NCBI GenBank assembly: GCA_029779535.1
Contig: JAKPAG010000073.1
Location: forward strand, 1 to 57,958
Length of the DNA stretch: 57,958 nt
Direction: 5' to 3'
From: Pseudomonadota bacterium
Lineage (GTDB): Bacteria > Pseudomonadota > Alphaproteobacteria > Sphingomonadales > Sphingomonadaceae
Within the stretch, counting starts at the first letter, position 1. Every line of letters starts with the position of its first letter. A program made the position numbers and the translations under genes. The notes under the pieces are model-generated. The model made no database searches, was not told the origin of the DNA, and saw only the letters and a program-made list of their open reading frames with translations. This document shows positions 45,648 to 55,037 of this stretch, in pieces.

Positions 45648-46346
45648 TCAAAGCCTCGGCGTCACCTCGGACTTGGCCTGGTTCTTGTCGTCAGGCTTGG
45701 TCGCTGGTTTCGCCTTGTCCTGGTCAGGCACTGGATCGCTCTTGTCAGGCTTGGGCATACCCTCGCCCTCCGGTGCGGCTGGCTTGTCCTCGATTGGCGT
45801 GAGGCGCTGCGCCAGTCGGGCGAGTTGCTGACCAAGAACCTCATCGACCGCCGGGGCGATTTCACTAACCTTCGTGCGGAAATAGCCACCGACCACGTAT
45901 TCCCAGAAGATCCTGGTCTTACCCTCTTCTCCGGGCTTGAGGATGATAGCCAGCTTGCCGGTGACCGCCTCGCTCTGAAGCGGCCCCAGCCCGCCTTCCA
46001 TCAGCAGCACCTTGTTCGGATTCACGTGAACGACGTGCATATGTTCGACGCTGCCGCGCCTCGTTCCTTCGGGCGCCTTGGGATCCCTGGGCATCAATTC
46101 ACAGAAGCAGCCTGTCGCCTGGGCGTCGATATACAGCCCGGACGAATCCTGCGACCAGGTATGCGCCTTGTCCCACCATTTCGCGGGCGCCAGCAATTCC
46201 GCCCAAACCTCCGACGGGCTGCGCGGCACCTCGACGCTTTGCCTGACGACGAAACCATTTTCAGCCTGCTCGACCACTTCGGTCCGGCCTGCACCGGGCG
46301 CAGCAAGCACGAGGCCAGCCAAGACCATTCCGATCAGATAGCGCAT
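45648..46346 (-). CDS. Secreted SRPBCC-family protein inside the ribosomal cluster
   Basis: A 232-residue protein: signal peptide (1-20), a START/polyketide-cyclase-like domain (VEVPRSPSEVWAELLAPAKWWDKAHTW, about 35-190) and a charged Lys/Asp/Pro-rich tail (about 190-232). It lies between adk and rpsM, outside the universal gene order, and ends before the rpsM promoter. Ligand and role are unknown. Confidence 0.85.
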   Translation of the reverse strand: MRYLIGMVLAGLVLAAPGAGRTEVVEQAENGFVVRQSVEVPRSPSEVWAELLAPAKWWDKAHTWSQDSSGLYIDAQATGCFCELMPRDPKAPEGTRRGSVEHMHVVHVNPNKVLLMEGGLGPLQSEAVTGKLAIILKPGEEGKTRIFWEYVVGGYFRTKVSEIAPAVDEVLGQQLARLAQRLTPIEDKPAAPEGEGMPKPDKSDPVPDQDKAKPATKPDDKNQAKSEVTPRL

Positions 46347-46389
46347 GCTGGTGGCTCCCCTGCGGCACCCGGTCCGCGGCGAACCAGGG

Positions 46390-47037
46390 TCAGGCCGAGA
46401 TAGTACGTTCGATCGCCGCCGTCACGTGGTCCATTTCGGCCATCCCGTTGACCCGGGTAACGATGCCCCGGGCGTCATAGATCGGCAGGATCGGCGCGGT
46501 CTTGGCACGGTATTCGGCCATGCGGGTACGCACGGTTTCCTCGTTGTCGTCCGGACGGCGCTTGAATTCATGGCTGCCGCATTTGTCGCACACGCCGGGC
46601 TGGCGCGGCTGTTCGAACTTGTCGTGATAGCCCTTGCCGCAGTTGGCGCAGGTGAAGCGGCCGGTGATCCGCTCGACCAAGGCATCCTCGTCGACGTCGA
46701 GTTCGATCACGTGATCGAGCTTGCGGCCGCGCAATGCAAGGATTGCGTCGAGCGATTCCGCCTGGGCCGCAGTGCGCGGATAGCCATCGAAGATCGCGCC
46801 GACAGCGGCGCCCATCGCGTCAAGTTCGTCGCCGATCAGGGCCGAGACGATCTCATCCGACACCAGTTCGCCGCGCTCCATCACCGCCTTGGCCTGCAGT
46901 CCGACCGGCGTGCCGGCCTTGACTGCGGCGCGCAGCATGTCGCCGGTCGAAAGCTGGCGCATGCCATGCGCTTCAACGAGCCGCTGTGCCTGGGTGCCCT
47001 TGCCCGCTCCCGGCGGGCCCAGCAGGATGATGTTCAC
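46390..47037 (-). CDS. adk: Adenylate kinase, zinc-lid type
   Basis: 215 residues from the GTG at 47037 (MNIILLGPPGAGKGTQ). Walker A is GPPGAGKGT; the LID domain has a four-cysteine zinc site, CANC ... CDKC. It interconverts AMP, ADP and ATP. GAGGGG upstream serves as ribosome site; the longer frame to 47067 has no family match at its start. Usual position after secY. Confidence 0.96.
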   Translation of the reverse strand: MNIILLGPPGAGKGTQAQRLVEAHGMRQLSTGDMLRAAVKAGTPVGLQAKAVMERGELVSDEIVSALIGDELDAMGAAVGAIFDGYPRTAAQAESLDAILALRGRKLDHVIELDVDEDALVERITGRFTCANCGKGYHDKFEQPRQPGVCDKCGSHEFKRRPDDNEETVRTRMAEYRAKTAPILPIYDARGIVTRVNGMAEMDHVTAAIERTISA

Positions 47038-47077
47038 GTTGCAGGTCCCCTCTGTCCTTTTGGCCAAGCCCCTCAGC

Positions 47078-48445
47078 TCAGCGCAGGCGGCCTTTCAGCT
47101 TCGCCTTCTTGATCAGGTCGCCATACTGGTGCGCCAGCAGGTGCGACTGGATCTGGGTGATGGTATCGACGGTTACGTTGACCACGATCAACAGGCTGGT
47201 CCCACCCGCGAAGAACAGGCGCATACCCGTCTGGGCAATCACCCATTCCGGCACCACGCAGACCACGGTCAGATAGATTGCCCCGATCACCGTGATGCGG
47301 GTGAGGACGTAGTCGAGATAGGTCGCTGTGTTCTTGCCGGGGCGAATGCCGGGGATAAACCCGCCATTGCGCTTCAGGTTCTCAGCCGTTTCCTCCGGGT
47401 TGAAGACCACCGCGGTATAGAAGAAGCTGAAGAAGATGATCCCCGCCGCATAGAGCAGCATGTAGACCGGCTTGCCGTGCGCCAGATACTGGTTGAGGCT
47501 GATCACGAAGCTGCCAACGGCGGTGTCAGGCGAGACTGAATTGCCCGCAAACTGGGTGATGGTCAGCGGCAGCAACAGCAGCGAGCTGGCGAAGATCGGC
47601 GGGATCACGCCAGCGGTGTTGAGCTTGAGCGGCAAGTGGCTGCGATCCGCCTGCATCATGCCCTTCTGGCTGGCACGCTTGGGATACTGGATCAGCAGGC
47701 GCCGCGTGGCGCGCTCCATGAAGCAGATCATAAGAATCATGAGCACCAGCAGCGCCAGCAGGCCGACAATGGTGCCGCCGCCAATCGAACCGGTGCGCCC
47801 GCCTTCGAACAGGTTGGCGACAAACGTCGGCATCTGGGCGACGATCCCTGCCATGATGATCAGCGAGGTGCCGTTGCCGATCCCGCGCGAGGTGATCTGT
47901 TCACCCAGCCACAGCAGGAACATGGTGCCGCCGATCAGGCTGACCACCGCGCCGACCCTGAACATCACGCCCGGATTGACCACGGCTTGCAGCCCACTCG
48001 ACGCGCCATAGGCTTCGAGGCCCGAGGCGACGAACCAGCCCTGCACCGCGGTCAGCAGCACCGCGCCATAGCGGGTGTACTGGTTGAGCTTCTTGCGACC
48101 ACTTTCGCCCTCCTTCTTTAGCGCGCCCAGCGCGGGATGGAGCGAAGCGGCCAGCTGCACGACAATCGACGCCGTGATGTAGGGCATGACGCCGAGCGCA
48201 ATGAGACTCATGCGCTCAAGGCTGCCGCCCGAAAAAGTGTTGAACAGGTCGAGGATCCCGCCCTGGGTCTGCTTGTATAGCTGCTGCAGAATGAGCGGAT
48301 TGACGCCCGGCAGCGGCACGAAGCTGAGGAAGCGGAACACGATCAAGGCGCCGACAGTGAACCAGATGCGGTTCTTCAGTTCGGTGGCCTTGGAAAAGTT
48401 CGCGAGGCTAAGATTGCTCGCGATGTTGTCGGCGCGTGATGCCAT
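47078..48445 (-). CDS. secY: Protein translocase subunit SecY
   Basis: 455 residues with ten membrane helices, the channel of the Sec translocon. ELKNRIWFTVGALIVFRFLS, GGTMFLLWLGEQITSRGIGNG and the C-terminal HLLAHQYGDLIKKAKLKGRLR are conserved. The spc-operon order rplO-secY-adk is kept. Confidence 0.98.
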   Translation of the reverse strand: MASRADNIASNLSLANFSKATELKNRIWFTVGALIVFRFLSFVPLPGVNPLILQQLYKQTQGGILDLFNTFSGGSLERMSLIALGVMPYITASIVVQLAASLHPALGALKKEGESGRKKLNQYTRYGAVLLTAVQGWFVASGLEAYGASSGLQAVVNPGVMFRVGAVVSLIGGTMFLLWLGEQITSRGIGNGTSLIIMAGIVAQMPTFVANLFEGGRTGSIGGGTIVGLLALLVLMILMICFMERATRRLLIQYPKRASQKGMMQADRSHLPLKLNTAGVIPPIFASSLLLLPLTITQFAGNSVSPDTAVGSFVISLNQYLAHGKPVYMLLYAAGIIFFSFFYTAVVFNPEETAENLKRNGGFIPGIRPGKNTATYLDYVLTRITVIGAIYLTVVCVVPEWVIAQTGMRLFFAGGTSLLIVVNVTVDTITQIQSHLLAHQYGDLIKKAKLKGRLR

Positions 48446-48489
48446 TGTCTGGTCAAGCCTTGCTTGGAAACGCCGGTTCGGCCCGGCTT

Positions 48490-48551
48490 CCCCCTATACC
48501 CGTGGGAAGCCCATATAGGGGGCGGGCGGGGATAGACAAACCCCCGCCCGC
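48490..48551. other. Two strong hairpins between rplO and secY
   Basis: A 9-bp stem CCCCCTATA / TATAGGGGG (48490-48522) with an inner TGGG-AAG-CCCA stem, next to a 10-bp stem GCGGGCGGGG / CCCCGCCCGC (48522-48551, 10-base loop); they share one base, G48522. They fill half of the 119-base gap. No T run follows, so attenuation of secY or mRNA processing is more likely than full termination. Confidence 0.55.
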
Positions 48552-48564
48552 ACTTGTCCCGGAA

Positions 48565-49044
48565 TTATTCAGCAGCAGCCGCCTTGGGGGCCGGCACTTC
48601 GACCGAACCGCCAGCCTGCTCCACCGCAGCCTTCGCACCGGCGGAGACGCCGGCGACCACGAACTTGGCCTTGGCCGAGAACGCGCCCTTGCCCAGCAGA
48701 CGAACGCCGTCCTTGCCGCCGCGCGCCAGACCGGCCGCCTTCAGCGCGGCATGATCGATCACGCCGTTCGCGTCGAGCTTGCCCGCGTCGATCGCCTTCT
48801 GGACGAGACCCAGGTTCACTTCGGCATAGTCTTTGGCGAAGATGTTGTTGAAGCCGCGCTTCGGGATGCGCATGTGCAGCGGCATCTGGCCACCTTCGAA
48901 GCCATTCACCGAGACGCCCGAACGCGCCTTGGCACCCTTCTGGCCGCGGCCCGAAGTCTTGCCCTTGCCCGAGCCGATGCCGCGGCCCACGCGCATGCGG
49001 GACTTACGGGCACCATTGTTGTCCGAGATTTCGTTCAGTTTCAT
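48565..49044 (-). CDS. rplO: 50S ribosomal protein L15
   Basis: 159 residues from the ATG at 49044 ([14 protein letters not shown]), with [22 protein letters not shown] and an Ala-rich C-terminus. In nearly all bacteria it directly follows rpmD; here a 1.4-kb opposite-strand gene separates them, and it has its own promoter. Confidence 0.97.
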   Translation of the reverse strand: MKLNEISDNNGARKSRMRVGRGIGSGKGKTSGRGQKGAKARSGVSVNGFEGGQMPLHMRIPKRGFNNIFAKDYAEVNLGLVQKAIDAGKLDANGVIDHAALKAAGLARGGKDGVRLLGKGAFSAKAKFVVAGVSAGAKAAVEQAGGSVEVPAPKAAAAE

Positions 49045-49089
49045 AGTATGCACTCGCTTTCGCTTTGGTCGCGCTGACAGGAAGGCGGC

Positions 49090-49118
49090 CCCTTAGGCGA
49101 AGCAGGCGCCAATGTCAC
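49090..49118 (-). promoter_or_regulatory. Promoter for rplO-secY-adk
   Basis: Minus strand: -35 GTGACA, 17-base spacer, -10 TAAGGG, about 40 bases before rplO. It differs from the rpsM promoter (TTGACA, 17, TAAGCG) at one base in each hexamer and supplies the transcription that the inserted gene would otherwise cut off. Confidence 0.6.
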
Positions 49119-49195
49119 CCCTGAAAACGCAACGGTGCAAAGCCGGTGGTCCGGTCTTGTTCCATACCCCCAATGGTCGATAGCAGTCATTCGCG

Positions 49196-50632
49196 ATGAA
49201 GCGCCCTGCCCTGATCGATCTTGGCCTGTTGCTGGCCCTTTCACTGATCCTGCGGGCCGCGCTGCTCGGCCACCCCAACCTGTTCATCGACGAAGCGTTC
49301 TACACCACTGCCGGCGCGGCAATGCACCAGGGTGCCCTACCCTATGTCGACGTGTGGGATCGCAAGCCGTTCGGTCTCTTTGCGCTCTATTGGCTGTTCA
49401 CGGCCTTCTCTCCGTCTCCGCTCGGCTATCAACTCGCTGCGATTGTCTTCTCGGGCGCGACCGGGTGGGTGGTCAGCCGGATCGCGCTATTGTGGACCCC
49501 GCGCCGCGCCGCGCTGAGCGCAGGGGCGCTCTATGTCCTGTCCCTGGGGCTGTTCCAGGGTTTCGGCGGCCAATCGCCCGTCTTCTACAACCTGCCGATG
49601 GCCCTGGCGGCGCTGCTGGTGCTGCGCTCGCGCCAGACCTTGCGTGCCACCGGACCAGATCGTGCAACCTATATGGCGATGGTGCTTGCTGGACTGGCCA
49701 TCACCATCAAAACCACCGCCCTGTTTGAAGCTAGCTTCCTCGGCCTCTATGCTGCATTCCTGCTCAGTCGCGCTGACCAGGCGTCAGCAAGCAAGCTGCG
49801 CCAGATTGCCACCCTGGCCCTTGCCGGAGCGACGCCAACCCTGCTCATTGCCGGGGGATACGCGCTGGCGGGGCACTTCTCCGAATGGTGGCAAGCCATG
49901 GTTGGCGCAAACCTGGTTGAAGGCAAATGGCAAGCTGCCGCTGCCTTGGCGCAGGCGAGGACTCTCGGATTGGTGCTGATCCCCTTCGCAGCCATGGCCG
50001 CTTTCGGTCTGACAACAATGGCAGCAGATGATCGGCACTTCATGCTGGGATGGCTGAGCGCGGCGCTGATCGGACTTATCTCGGTACCATACTTCCACGC
50101 CCATTATGCGCTGCCGCTGCTGGTGCCACTCACAGCCGCAAGTGCCAGGGTCTTTTCCCAACCTCGGCTCGGCCCGGCTCTGCTTGGCGCTTGCGCGGTC
50201 CTGCTCGCTCCCGCTTTCCATCCCTTTGACGGGCGCGCCACCCGACACGCCCTCCAGCAGATGGACCAGGCGGCCAGTTTCATCCGCCAGAACGGAAGCA
50301 AACGGGGTCTGCTGGTCTACCAGGGCCCGCCCTATCTCTACGTCGCAAGCGGTGCCCCCTTCCCTTCGCCACTCGCCTTTCCGCCACACCTCAACCATGC
50401 GATCGAGCGCAATGCGAGCACGCTCGACACCGCTGCCGAAGTCCGACGGATTCTTGCTGGCAAACCAGGCGTGGTGGTGGTTGCCCGGGACGTCCGCGAC
50501 GCCCCACTCAACGATGAAACGGCAGGCATGGTTTCAGCCTATGCCGTTGAACATTGCCCGACGGTGAAAGAAATCGCCGTACCTGAGCTGCTGCGCAGCG
50601 ATCACCTGATCATCTGGGCCAACTGCCAATAA
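49196..50632 (+). CDS. Membrane glycosyltransferase-like protein (GT39/ArnT type) inserted in the spc operon
   Basis: A 478-residue protein with about ten membrane segments. Asp32-Glu33 in FIDEAFYTTAG, in the first outer loop, and PYVDVWDRKPFG match polyprenyl-phosphate-sugar-dependent transferases of the GT39/ArnT group (GT-C fold). The C-terminal soluble part (about 345-478) is periplasmic. It would glycosylate a lipid or protein in the envelope. It runs opposite to the ribosomal genes. Third codon positions look less GC-rich than in its neighbours, which may point to later arrival. Confidence 0.85.
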   Translation: MKRPALIDLGLLLALSLILRAALLGHPNLFIDEAFYTTAGAAMHQGALPYVDVWDRKPFGLFALYWLFTAFSPSPLGYQLAAIVFSGATGWVVSRIALLWTPRRAALSAGALYVLSLGLFQGFGGQSPVFYNLPMALAALLVLRSRQTLRATGPDRATYMAMVLAGLAITIKTTALFEASFLGLYAAFLLSRADQASASKLRQIATLALAGATPTLLIAGGYALAGHFSEWWQAMVGANLVEGKWQAAAALAQARTLGLVLIPFAAMAAFGLTTMAADDRHFMLGWLSAALIGLISVPYFHAHYALPLLVPLTAASARVFSQPRLGPALLGACAVLLAPAFHPFDGRATRHALQQMDQAASFIRQNGSKRGLLVYQGPPYLYVASGAPFPSPLAFPPHLNHAIERNASTLDTAAEVRRILAGKPGVVVVARDVRDAPLNDETAGMVSAYAVEHCPTVKEIAVPELLRSDHLIIWANCQ

Positions 50633-50647
50633 GCCCCCCAAACAGCG

Positions 50648-50679
50648 AAAGGACCCCGGTCTTTCGACCGGAGCCCCTT
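50648..50679. terminator. Hairpin terminator between rpmD and the inserted gene
   Basis: On the minus strand a 14-bp stem (with some G-T pairs) closed by a GAAA tetraloop, then CGCTGTTTG, 27 bases past the rpmD stop. It also follows the plus-strand gene by 15 bases, so it may work both ways. Confidence 0.7.
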
Positions 50680-50705
50680 GCGCGTGTCCAACACTGGAAG
50701 CCGGG

Positions 50706-50882
50706 TTAGTCGACCACGGCCACCATGTGCGGCAGCTTGGCGATGGCGCCACGCACTTCGGCAGTGTCTTCCACTTCCACGACGCGGTTCATCTTGCCCA
50801 GACCCAGACCGATAAGGATCTTCTTCTGGCTTTCGGGGCGACGGATCGGAGAACCGATCTGCTTGATCTTGATCTTCGCCAT
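50706..50882 (-). CDS. rpmD: 50S ribosomal protein L30
   Basis: 58 residues, translated by hand: [20 protein letters not shown] at the start and LPHMVAVVD at the end. It follows rpsE by 6 bases, the normal order, and is the last gene of the upstream part of the split spc operon. Confidence 0.96.
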   Translation of the reverse strand: MAKIKIKQIGSPIRRPESQKKILIGLGLGKMNRVVEVEDTAEVRGAIAKLPHMVAVVD

Positions 50883-50888
50883 GATCTG

Positions 50889-51608
50889 TTACTCCGCAAT
50901 CGCGTCGGCGGCAGCTTCCGCTTCCGCCGCGCTCGCGCCGCCGCGACCCAGCAGGTCGGCAACCTTCTTGCCACGACGCTGCGCAACCGACTTCGGCGAA
51001 GTCTGGTCGGTCAGCGCGTCGAAAGTGGCGCGGATCATGTTGTAGGGGTTGCTGGTGCCGACCGACTTGGTCACCACGTCAGCCACGCCCAGGCTTTCGA
51101 AGACGGCGCGCATCGGGCCGCCCGCGATGATCCCGGTCCCGGCCGGAGCCGAGCGCACGTTGACCTTGCCCGCACCGAACCGGCCCTTGCCGTCGTGATG
51201 CAGGGTGCGGCCTTCCTTGAGCGGAACGCGGACCATCTTCTTCTTGGCCGAAGCAGTCGCCTTGGTGATGGCTTCCGGCACTTCGCGAGCCTTGCCGTGG
51301 CCGAAGCCCACGCGGCCCTTGCCGTCGCCAACCACGACCAGCGCAGCAAAGCCGAAGCGCTTGCCGCCCTTCACGGTCTTGGAAACGCGGTTGATGTGAA
51401 CTAGCTTTTCGATCAGCTCCTCACCACCATCCTCGTCGCCGCCACGGCCACGACGGTCGTCGCGACCACGGCCGCGACCGCCACGGTCACCGCCGCGATC
51501 ATTGCCGCCACGACCGCGACCACGGCCACGGCCGCCTTCGCGCTCGCCCTGCTCGGCGCCAGTCGCTTCGACGGCGACTTCGGTTTCGTTGTTGGTTTCG
51601 TCAGCCAT
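50889..51608 (-). CDS. rpsE: 30S ribosomal protein S5 with RG-rich N-terminal extension
   Basis: 239 residues against about 165 in E. coli. Residues about 20-57 are an Arg/Gly/Asp low-complexity tract ([16 protein letters not shown] and similar), after an acidic first 20. The core ([37 protein letters not shown]) is normal. Start at 51608 (MADETNN). I recall similar tails in other sphingomonads. Confidence 0.96.
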   Translation of the reverse strand: MADETNNETEVAVEATGAEQGEREGGRGRGRGRGGNDRGGDRGGRGRGRDDRRGRGGDEDGGEELIEKLVHINRVSKTVKGGKRFGFAALVVVGDGKGRVGFGHGKAREVPEAITKATASAKKKMVRVPLKEGRTLHHDGKGRFGAGKVNVRSAPAGTGIIAGGPMRAVFESLGVADVVTKSVGTSNPYNMIRATFDALTDQTSPKSVAQRRGKKVADLLGRGGASAAEAEAAADAIAE

Positions 51609-51609
51609 C

Positions 51610-51960
51610 TTAGAACTCCAGCCCGCCTTCACGCGCGGCGTCGGCCAGCGCCTTGACGCGGCCATGGAACAGGAAGCCGCCGCGATCGAACACGACAGCG
51701 GTCACGCCAGCCTTCTTGGCGGCTTCGGCCAGGGTCTTGCCAACCTGCGCAGCGGCATCGACGTTCGCGCCGGGGCCCTTGCTGCCCTTGGTAAGGGTCG
51801 AGGCCGAAGCGATCGTGCGGCCGGCCGCATCGTCGATGATCTGAGCGTAGATGTGACGGCCCGAACGGTGCACCGAAAGCCGCGGACGGCCACCGGCGCG
51901 CGCCTTGAGCGCGGTGCGAACGCGCCGACGGCGGCGCTCGAAAAGGGACAGCTTGGCCAT
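51610..51960 (-). CDS. rplR: 50S ribosomal protein L18
   Basis: 116 residues; [35 protein letters not shown] binds 5S rRNA, closing [26 protein letters not shown] is typical. Start overlaps the rplF stop by one base (TAATG). Confidence 0.97.
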   Translation of the reverse strand: MAKLSLFERRRRRVRTALKARAGGRPRLSVHRSGRHIYAQIIDDAAGRTIASASTLTKGSKGPGANVDAAAQVGKTLAEAAKKAGVTAVVFDRGGFLFHGRVKALADAAREGGLEF

Positions 51961-52493
51961 TACTTCTTCTTCCCTTCCTTGCGGAAGATGAACTCACCGC
52001 GGTACTTGATGCCCTTGCCCTTGTAGGGTTCAGGCTTCCGCCACCGGCGAATTTCGGCCGCAACCTGGCCGACCTTCTGCTTGTCGATGCCCGAGATCTC
52101 AATCGTGGTGTTGTCGGGCGTCTTGATTTCGATGCCATCCGGCACGGCGAAATCGACGTCATGACTGTAGCCGAGCTGCAGCTTCAGGTTCTTGCCCTGA
52201 GCGTTGGCACGGTAGCCGACACCGGTGATTTCGAGGACCTTGGTGTACCCTTCGGTCACACCGGTCACGAGGTTCTGGACCAGCGTGCGCTGCATGCCCC
52301 AGAAAGAACGGGCGCGCTTGGTCGCGTTGGCCGGCTGCACCGAGATGCTGCCATCTTCCACCGCGTAGGTCACGTCGTCAGCGAGGCTCAGCGTGAGCGT
52401 GCCCTTGGGGCCCTTCACGGTGAGGGTGCCGTCCGCGATCGCGGCAGTGACGCCGCCCGGAACGACGACCGGCTTCTTGCCGATGCGGCTCAT
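51960..52493 (-). CDS. rplF: 50S ribosomal protein L6
   Basis: 177 residues; MSRIGKKPV start and the C-terminal [15 protein letters not shown] motif. One-base overlaps on both sides (TAATG) with rpsH and rplR. Confidence 0.98.
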   Translation of the reverse strand: MSRIGKKPVVVPGGVTAAIADGTLTVKGPKGTLTLSLADDVTYAVEDGSISVQPANATKRARSFWGMQRTLVQNLVTGVTEGYTKVLEITGVGYRANAQGKNLKLQLGYSHDVDFAVPDGIEIKTPDNTTIEISGIDKQKVGQVAAEIRRWRKPEPYKGKGIKYRGEFIFRKEGKKK

Positions 52494-52888
52494 CAGAACA
52501 CCTCCGCCAGCACTTCGCCGCCAACGTTCTGCGCGCGGGCTTCGGCATCCGAGAGCACGCCGCGGGGCGTCGAGACGATGGTGATGCCCAGGCCATTGCG
52601 GACCACCGGGAGTTCCTTCGAACCCGAGTAGACCCGGCGACCGGGCTTGGAGACGCGGGCCACGTGCTTGATCGCGGGCTCGCCTTCGAAATACTTCAGT
52701 TCGATCCGCAGCTGCGGGTGGGCGCCAGTGGCGTCCTCGCTGAAGCCACGGATGTAGCCCTCGCGCTGCAGAACTTCGAGCACGCGGGCGCGCAGCTTCG
52801 AAGCCGGCGAAAGGACGGAGTCCTTCTTCGCACGCTGGCCGTTGCGGATGCGGGTGAGCATATCACCCAGGGGATCGGTCAATGCCAT
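52493..52888 (-). CDS. rpsH: 30S ribosomal protein S8
   Basis: 131 residues; [14 protein letters not shown] start and the C-terminal [29 protein letters not shown]. Binds 16S rRNA helix 21; in E. coli S8 represses the spc operon from a site at rplE, not checked here. Confidence 0.98.
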   Translation of the reverse strand: MALTDPLGDMLTRIRNGQRAKKDSVLSPASKLRARVLEVLQREGYIRGFSEDATGAHPQLRIELKYFEGEPAIKHVARVSKPGRRVYSGSKELPVVRNGLGITIVSTPRGVLSDAEARAQNVGGEVLAEVF

Positions 52889-52900
52889 CGCTTTGGTTCC

Positions 52901-53206
52901 TTACCAGCTCGACTTGGTGACGCCCGGGATCATGCCCTTGTTGGCAAGATCACGCAGCTCAACACGGCAAAGGCCGAACTTGCGATAGTAGCCGCGCGGG
53001 CGGCCGGTGGTGGCGCAACGGTTACGCACCCGGGTCGGGTTCGCGTTGCGCGGGATTTCGGCGAGCTTCAGGCGCGCGATGAGGCGTTCGGTATCGTCGA
53101 CACTTTCATCGTCGGCGATCGCCTTCAGCTTCGCGTACTTGGCCGCGTACTTCTTGACGAGCTGCTTGCGGCGCTCGTTCTTGTTGATCGAACTCAGTTT
53201 CGCCAT
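52901..53206 (-). CDS. rpsN: 30S ribosomal protein S14, zinc-free long form
   Basis: 101 residues; [20 protein letters not shown] start, [21 protein letters not shown] core with the two remaining cysteines, so the four-Cys zinc site of the short form is absent. Confidence 0.97.
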   Translation of the reverse strand: MAKLSSINKNERRKQLVKKYAAKYAKLKAIADDESVDDTERLIARLKLAEIPRNANPTRVRNRCATTGRPRGYYRKFGLCRVELRDLANKGMIPGVTKSSW

Positions 53207-53229
53207 GGACTTAAGCTCTCTTCTCTAAC

Positions 53230-53808
53230 TCAGGCCGCTTGCGCAGCTTCGGCTTCAGCCGGGAACGGGAATCCGAACAGACGCAGCAGCTCGCGCGCTT
53301 CGTCGTCGGTCTTGGCAGTGGTGGTGACGATGATGTCCATCCCGCGCACCTTTTCGATCTGGTCGTAGCTGATCTCGGGGAAAATGATCTGCTCCTTCAG
53401 GCCCATGGCATAGTTGCCACGGCCGTCGAACGACTTGGCGTTCAGACCACGGAAGTCGCGGATGCGGGGCATCGCCACGGTGATCAGCCGGTCGAGGAAT
53501 TCGTACATCCGTTCACGGCGCAGGGTGACCTTGCAACCGATCGGCATGCCTTCACGGAGCTTGAACTGCGCGATCGACTTCTTCGCCTTGGTGATCACGG
53601 GCTTCTGACCCGAAATCAACTCCATTTCGGCGGCGGCGGTCGTGACCTTCTTCTTGTCCTGGCTGCCTTCGCCAACACCCATGTTGATCGTGATCTTCTC
53701 GATCTTGGGCACTTCCATGTGGTTCTTGTAACCGAACTTCTCGGTCATCGCCTTGGCGATTTCGGCGTCATACTTGCTGCGCAGACGCGGAACGTACTTG
53801 TCAGCCAT
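53230..53808 (-). CDS. rplE: 50S ribosomal protein L5
   Basis: 192 residues from the ATG at 53808 ([17 protein letters not shown]), about a dozen residues longer than usual through an Ala/Glu tail. Its start overlaps the rplX stop by 8 bases. Confidence 0.97.
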   Translation of the reverse strand: MADKYVPRLRSKYDAEIAKAMTEKFGYKNHMEVPKIEKITINMGVGEGSQDKKKVTTAAAEMELISGQKPVITKAKKSIAQFKLREGMPIGCKVTLRRERMYEFLDRLITVAMPRIRDFRGLNAKSFDGRGNYAMGLKEQIIFPEISYDQIEKVRGMDIIVTTTAKTDDEARELLRLFGFPFPAEAEAAQAA

Positions 53809-54115
53809 CGATCGTCTCCCCGGACTTGACGGCCACGCGGACCTTCTTGCCGTCCTTGGTTTCGAAACGCACGCGCGACGGCTTGCCATCAACGGCGAGG
53901 CCGACCTTCGAGATCGCCATCGGCGCTTCGCGGCGTTCAATGCCGCCCTGCGGGTTCACCTGGGTCGGCTTGCGGTGACGGGCAGCGATGTTCACGCCCG
54001 AAACCACAACCTTGCCTTCCTGCGGCAGGACCTGGAGGACAGTGCCGGTGCGGCCCTTGTCCTTGCCCGAACGGACGACGACGCTGTCGCCCTTCTTGAT
54101 CTTAGCGGCGGCCAT
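53801..54115 (-). CDS. rplX: 50S ribosomal protein L24
   Basis: 104 residues from the ATG at 54115 ([14 protein letters not shown]), with the KOW motif [15 protein letters not shown] and EAPMAISKV. Overlaps rplN by one base and rplE by eight. The longer frame upstream runs over rplN and is rejected. Confidence 0.97.
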   Translation of the reverse strand: MAAAKIKKGDSVVVRSGKDKGRTGTVLQVLPQEGKVVVSGVNIAARHRKPTQVNPQGGIERREAPMAISKVGLAVDGKPSRVRFETKDGKKVRVAVKSGETIDG

Positions 54116-54483
54116 TACAGCACCTCCGGCGCAAGGCTGATGATCTTCATGTAGCCCTTGCCGCGCAGTTCGCGGACCACGGGGCCGAAGATACGGGTGC
54201 CGATGGGCTCGGCGTTCTTGTTGATCAGCACGGCAGCGTTGCTGTCGAAACGAATCACGCTGCCGTCGGCACGGCGCACGTCCTTCTTGGTGCGAACGAT
54301 CACCGCACGGTGCACGTCGCCCTTTTTCACCTTGGTGCGGGGCTGCGCTTCCTTGACCGACACCACGATGATGTCGCCCACGCCGGCGGTACGGCGCTTT
54401 GAGCCGCCCAGCACCTTGATGCACTGGACGCGCTTGGCGCCGCTGTTGTCAGCGACGTCGAGCTGGGATTGCATCTGGATCAT
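54115..54483 (-). CDS. rplN: 50S ribosomal protein L14
   Basis: 122 residues, [17 protein letters not shown] start and FGPVVRELR near the end. 72-base gap to rpsQ. Confidence 0.98.
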   Translation of the reverse strand: MIQMQSQLDVADNSGAKRVQCIKVLGGSKRRTAGVGDIIVVSVKEAQPRTKVKKGDVHRAVIVRTKKDVRRADGSVIRFDSNAAVLINKNAEPIGTRIFGPVVRELRGKGYMKIISLAPEVL

Positions 54484-54507
54484 TGATCCGGTTCCTTCCT
54501 ACTGGCT

Positions 54508-54526
54508 TGCCGGAACCTGTCCGGCA
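54508..54526 (-). other. Intercistronic hairpin between rpsQ and rplN
   Basis: A 7-bp stem TGCCGGA / TCCGGCA with a 5-base loop in the 72-base gap that marks the S10/spc operon boundary in E. coli. No T run. Confidence 0.4.
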
Positions 54527-54555
54527 GTTCCAAATCGCTTGCGAGGCTCAGTGCC

Positions 54556-54825
54556 TCAGACGTCAGCCTCGACCGCAGCCGTCTTGCCGGCGGTGACGCG
54601 TTCGATCACCTTCCAGTTCTTCAGCTTCGAAAGCGGACGGGTCTCTTCGATCCGCACGGTTTCACCGGTCTTGTAGGCATTGTCCTCGTCGTGGGCGTGA
54701 TACTTCTTCGAACGACGGATGATCTTCCCATAAAGCGGGTGCTTCACCTTGCGTTCGACCTTCACGACCACGGTCTTGTCGGTCTTGTCGGAAACCACGG
54801 TCCCGATCAGGATACGCTTGGGCAT
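54556..54825 (-). CDS. rpsQ: 30S ribosomal protein S17
   Basis: 89 residues; [21 protein letters not shown] start and [20 protein letters not shown] core. Confidence 0.97.
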   Translation of the reverse strand: MPKRILIGTVVSDKTDKTVVVKVERKVKHPLYGKIIRRSKKYHAHDEDNAYKTGETVRIEETRPLSKLKNWKVIERVTAGKTAAVEADV

Positions 54826-54836
54826 CGTGGTGCTCC

Positions 54837-55037
54837 TTACTTCGCCGCTTGGGCGCGTTCGCCCTGCAGCGTCTTGATGCGGGCGATGTCGCGACGCACT
54901 TCCTTGATGCGCGCCGGACGCTCCAGCTGGTTGGTCGCAGCCTGGAAGCGGAGGTTGAACGCCTCGCGCTTCAGGTCGGCCAGGTCAGCCGAAAGCTGAT
55001 CGTCGCTCTTCGCGCGCAGATCTACAGCCTTGGCCAT
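54837..55037 (-). CDS. rpmC: 50S ribosomal protein L29
   Basis: 66 residues, two helices: [23 protein letters not shown] then [14 protein letters not shown]. One-base TAATG overlap with rplP. Confidence 0.96.
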   Translation of the reverse strand: MAKAVDLRAKSDDQLSADLADLKREAFNLRFQAATNQLERPARIKEVRRDIARIKTLQGERAQAAK

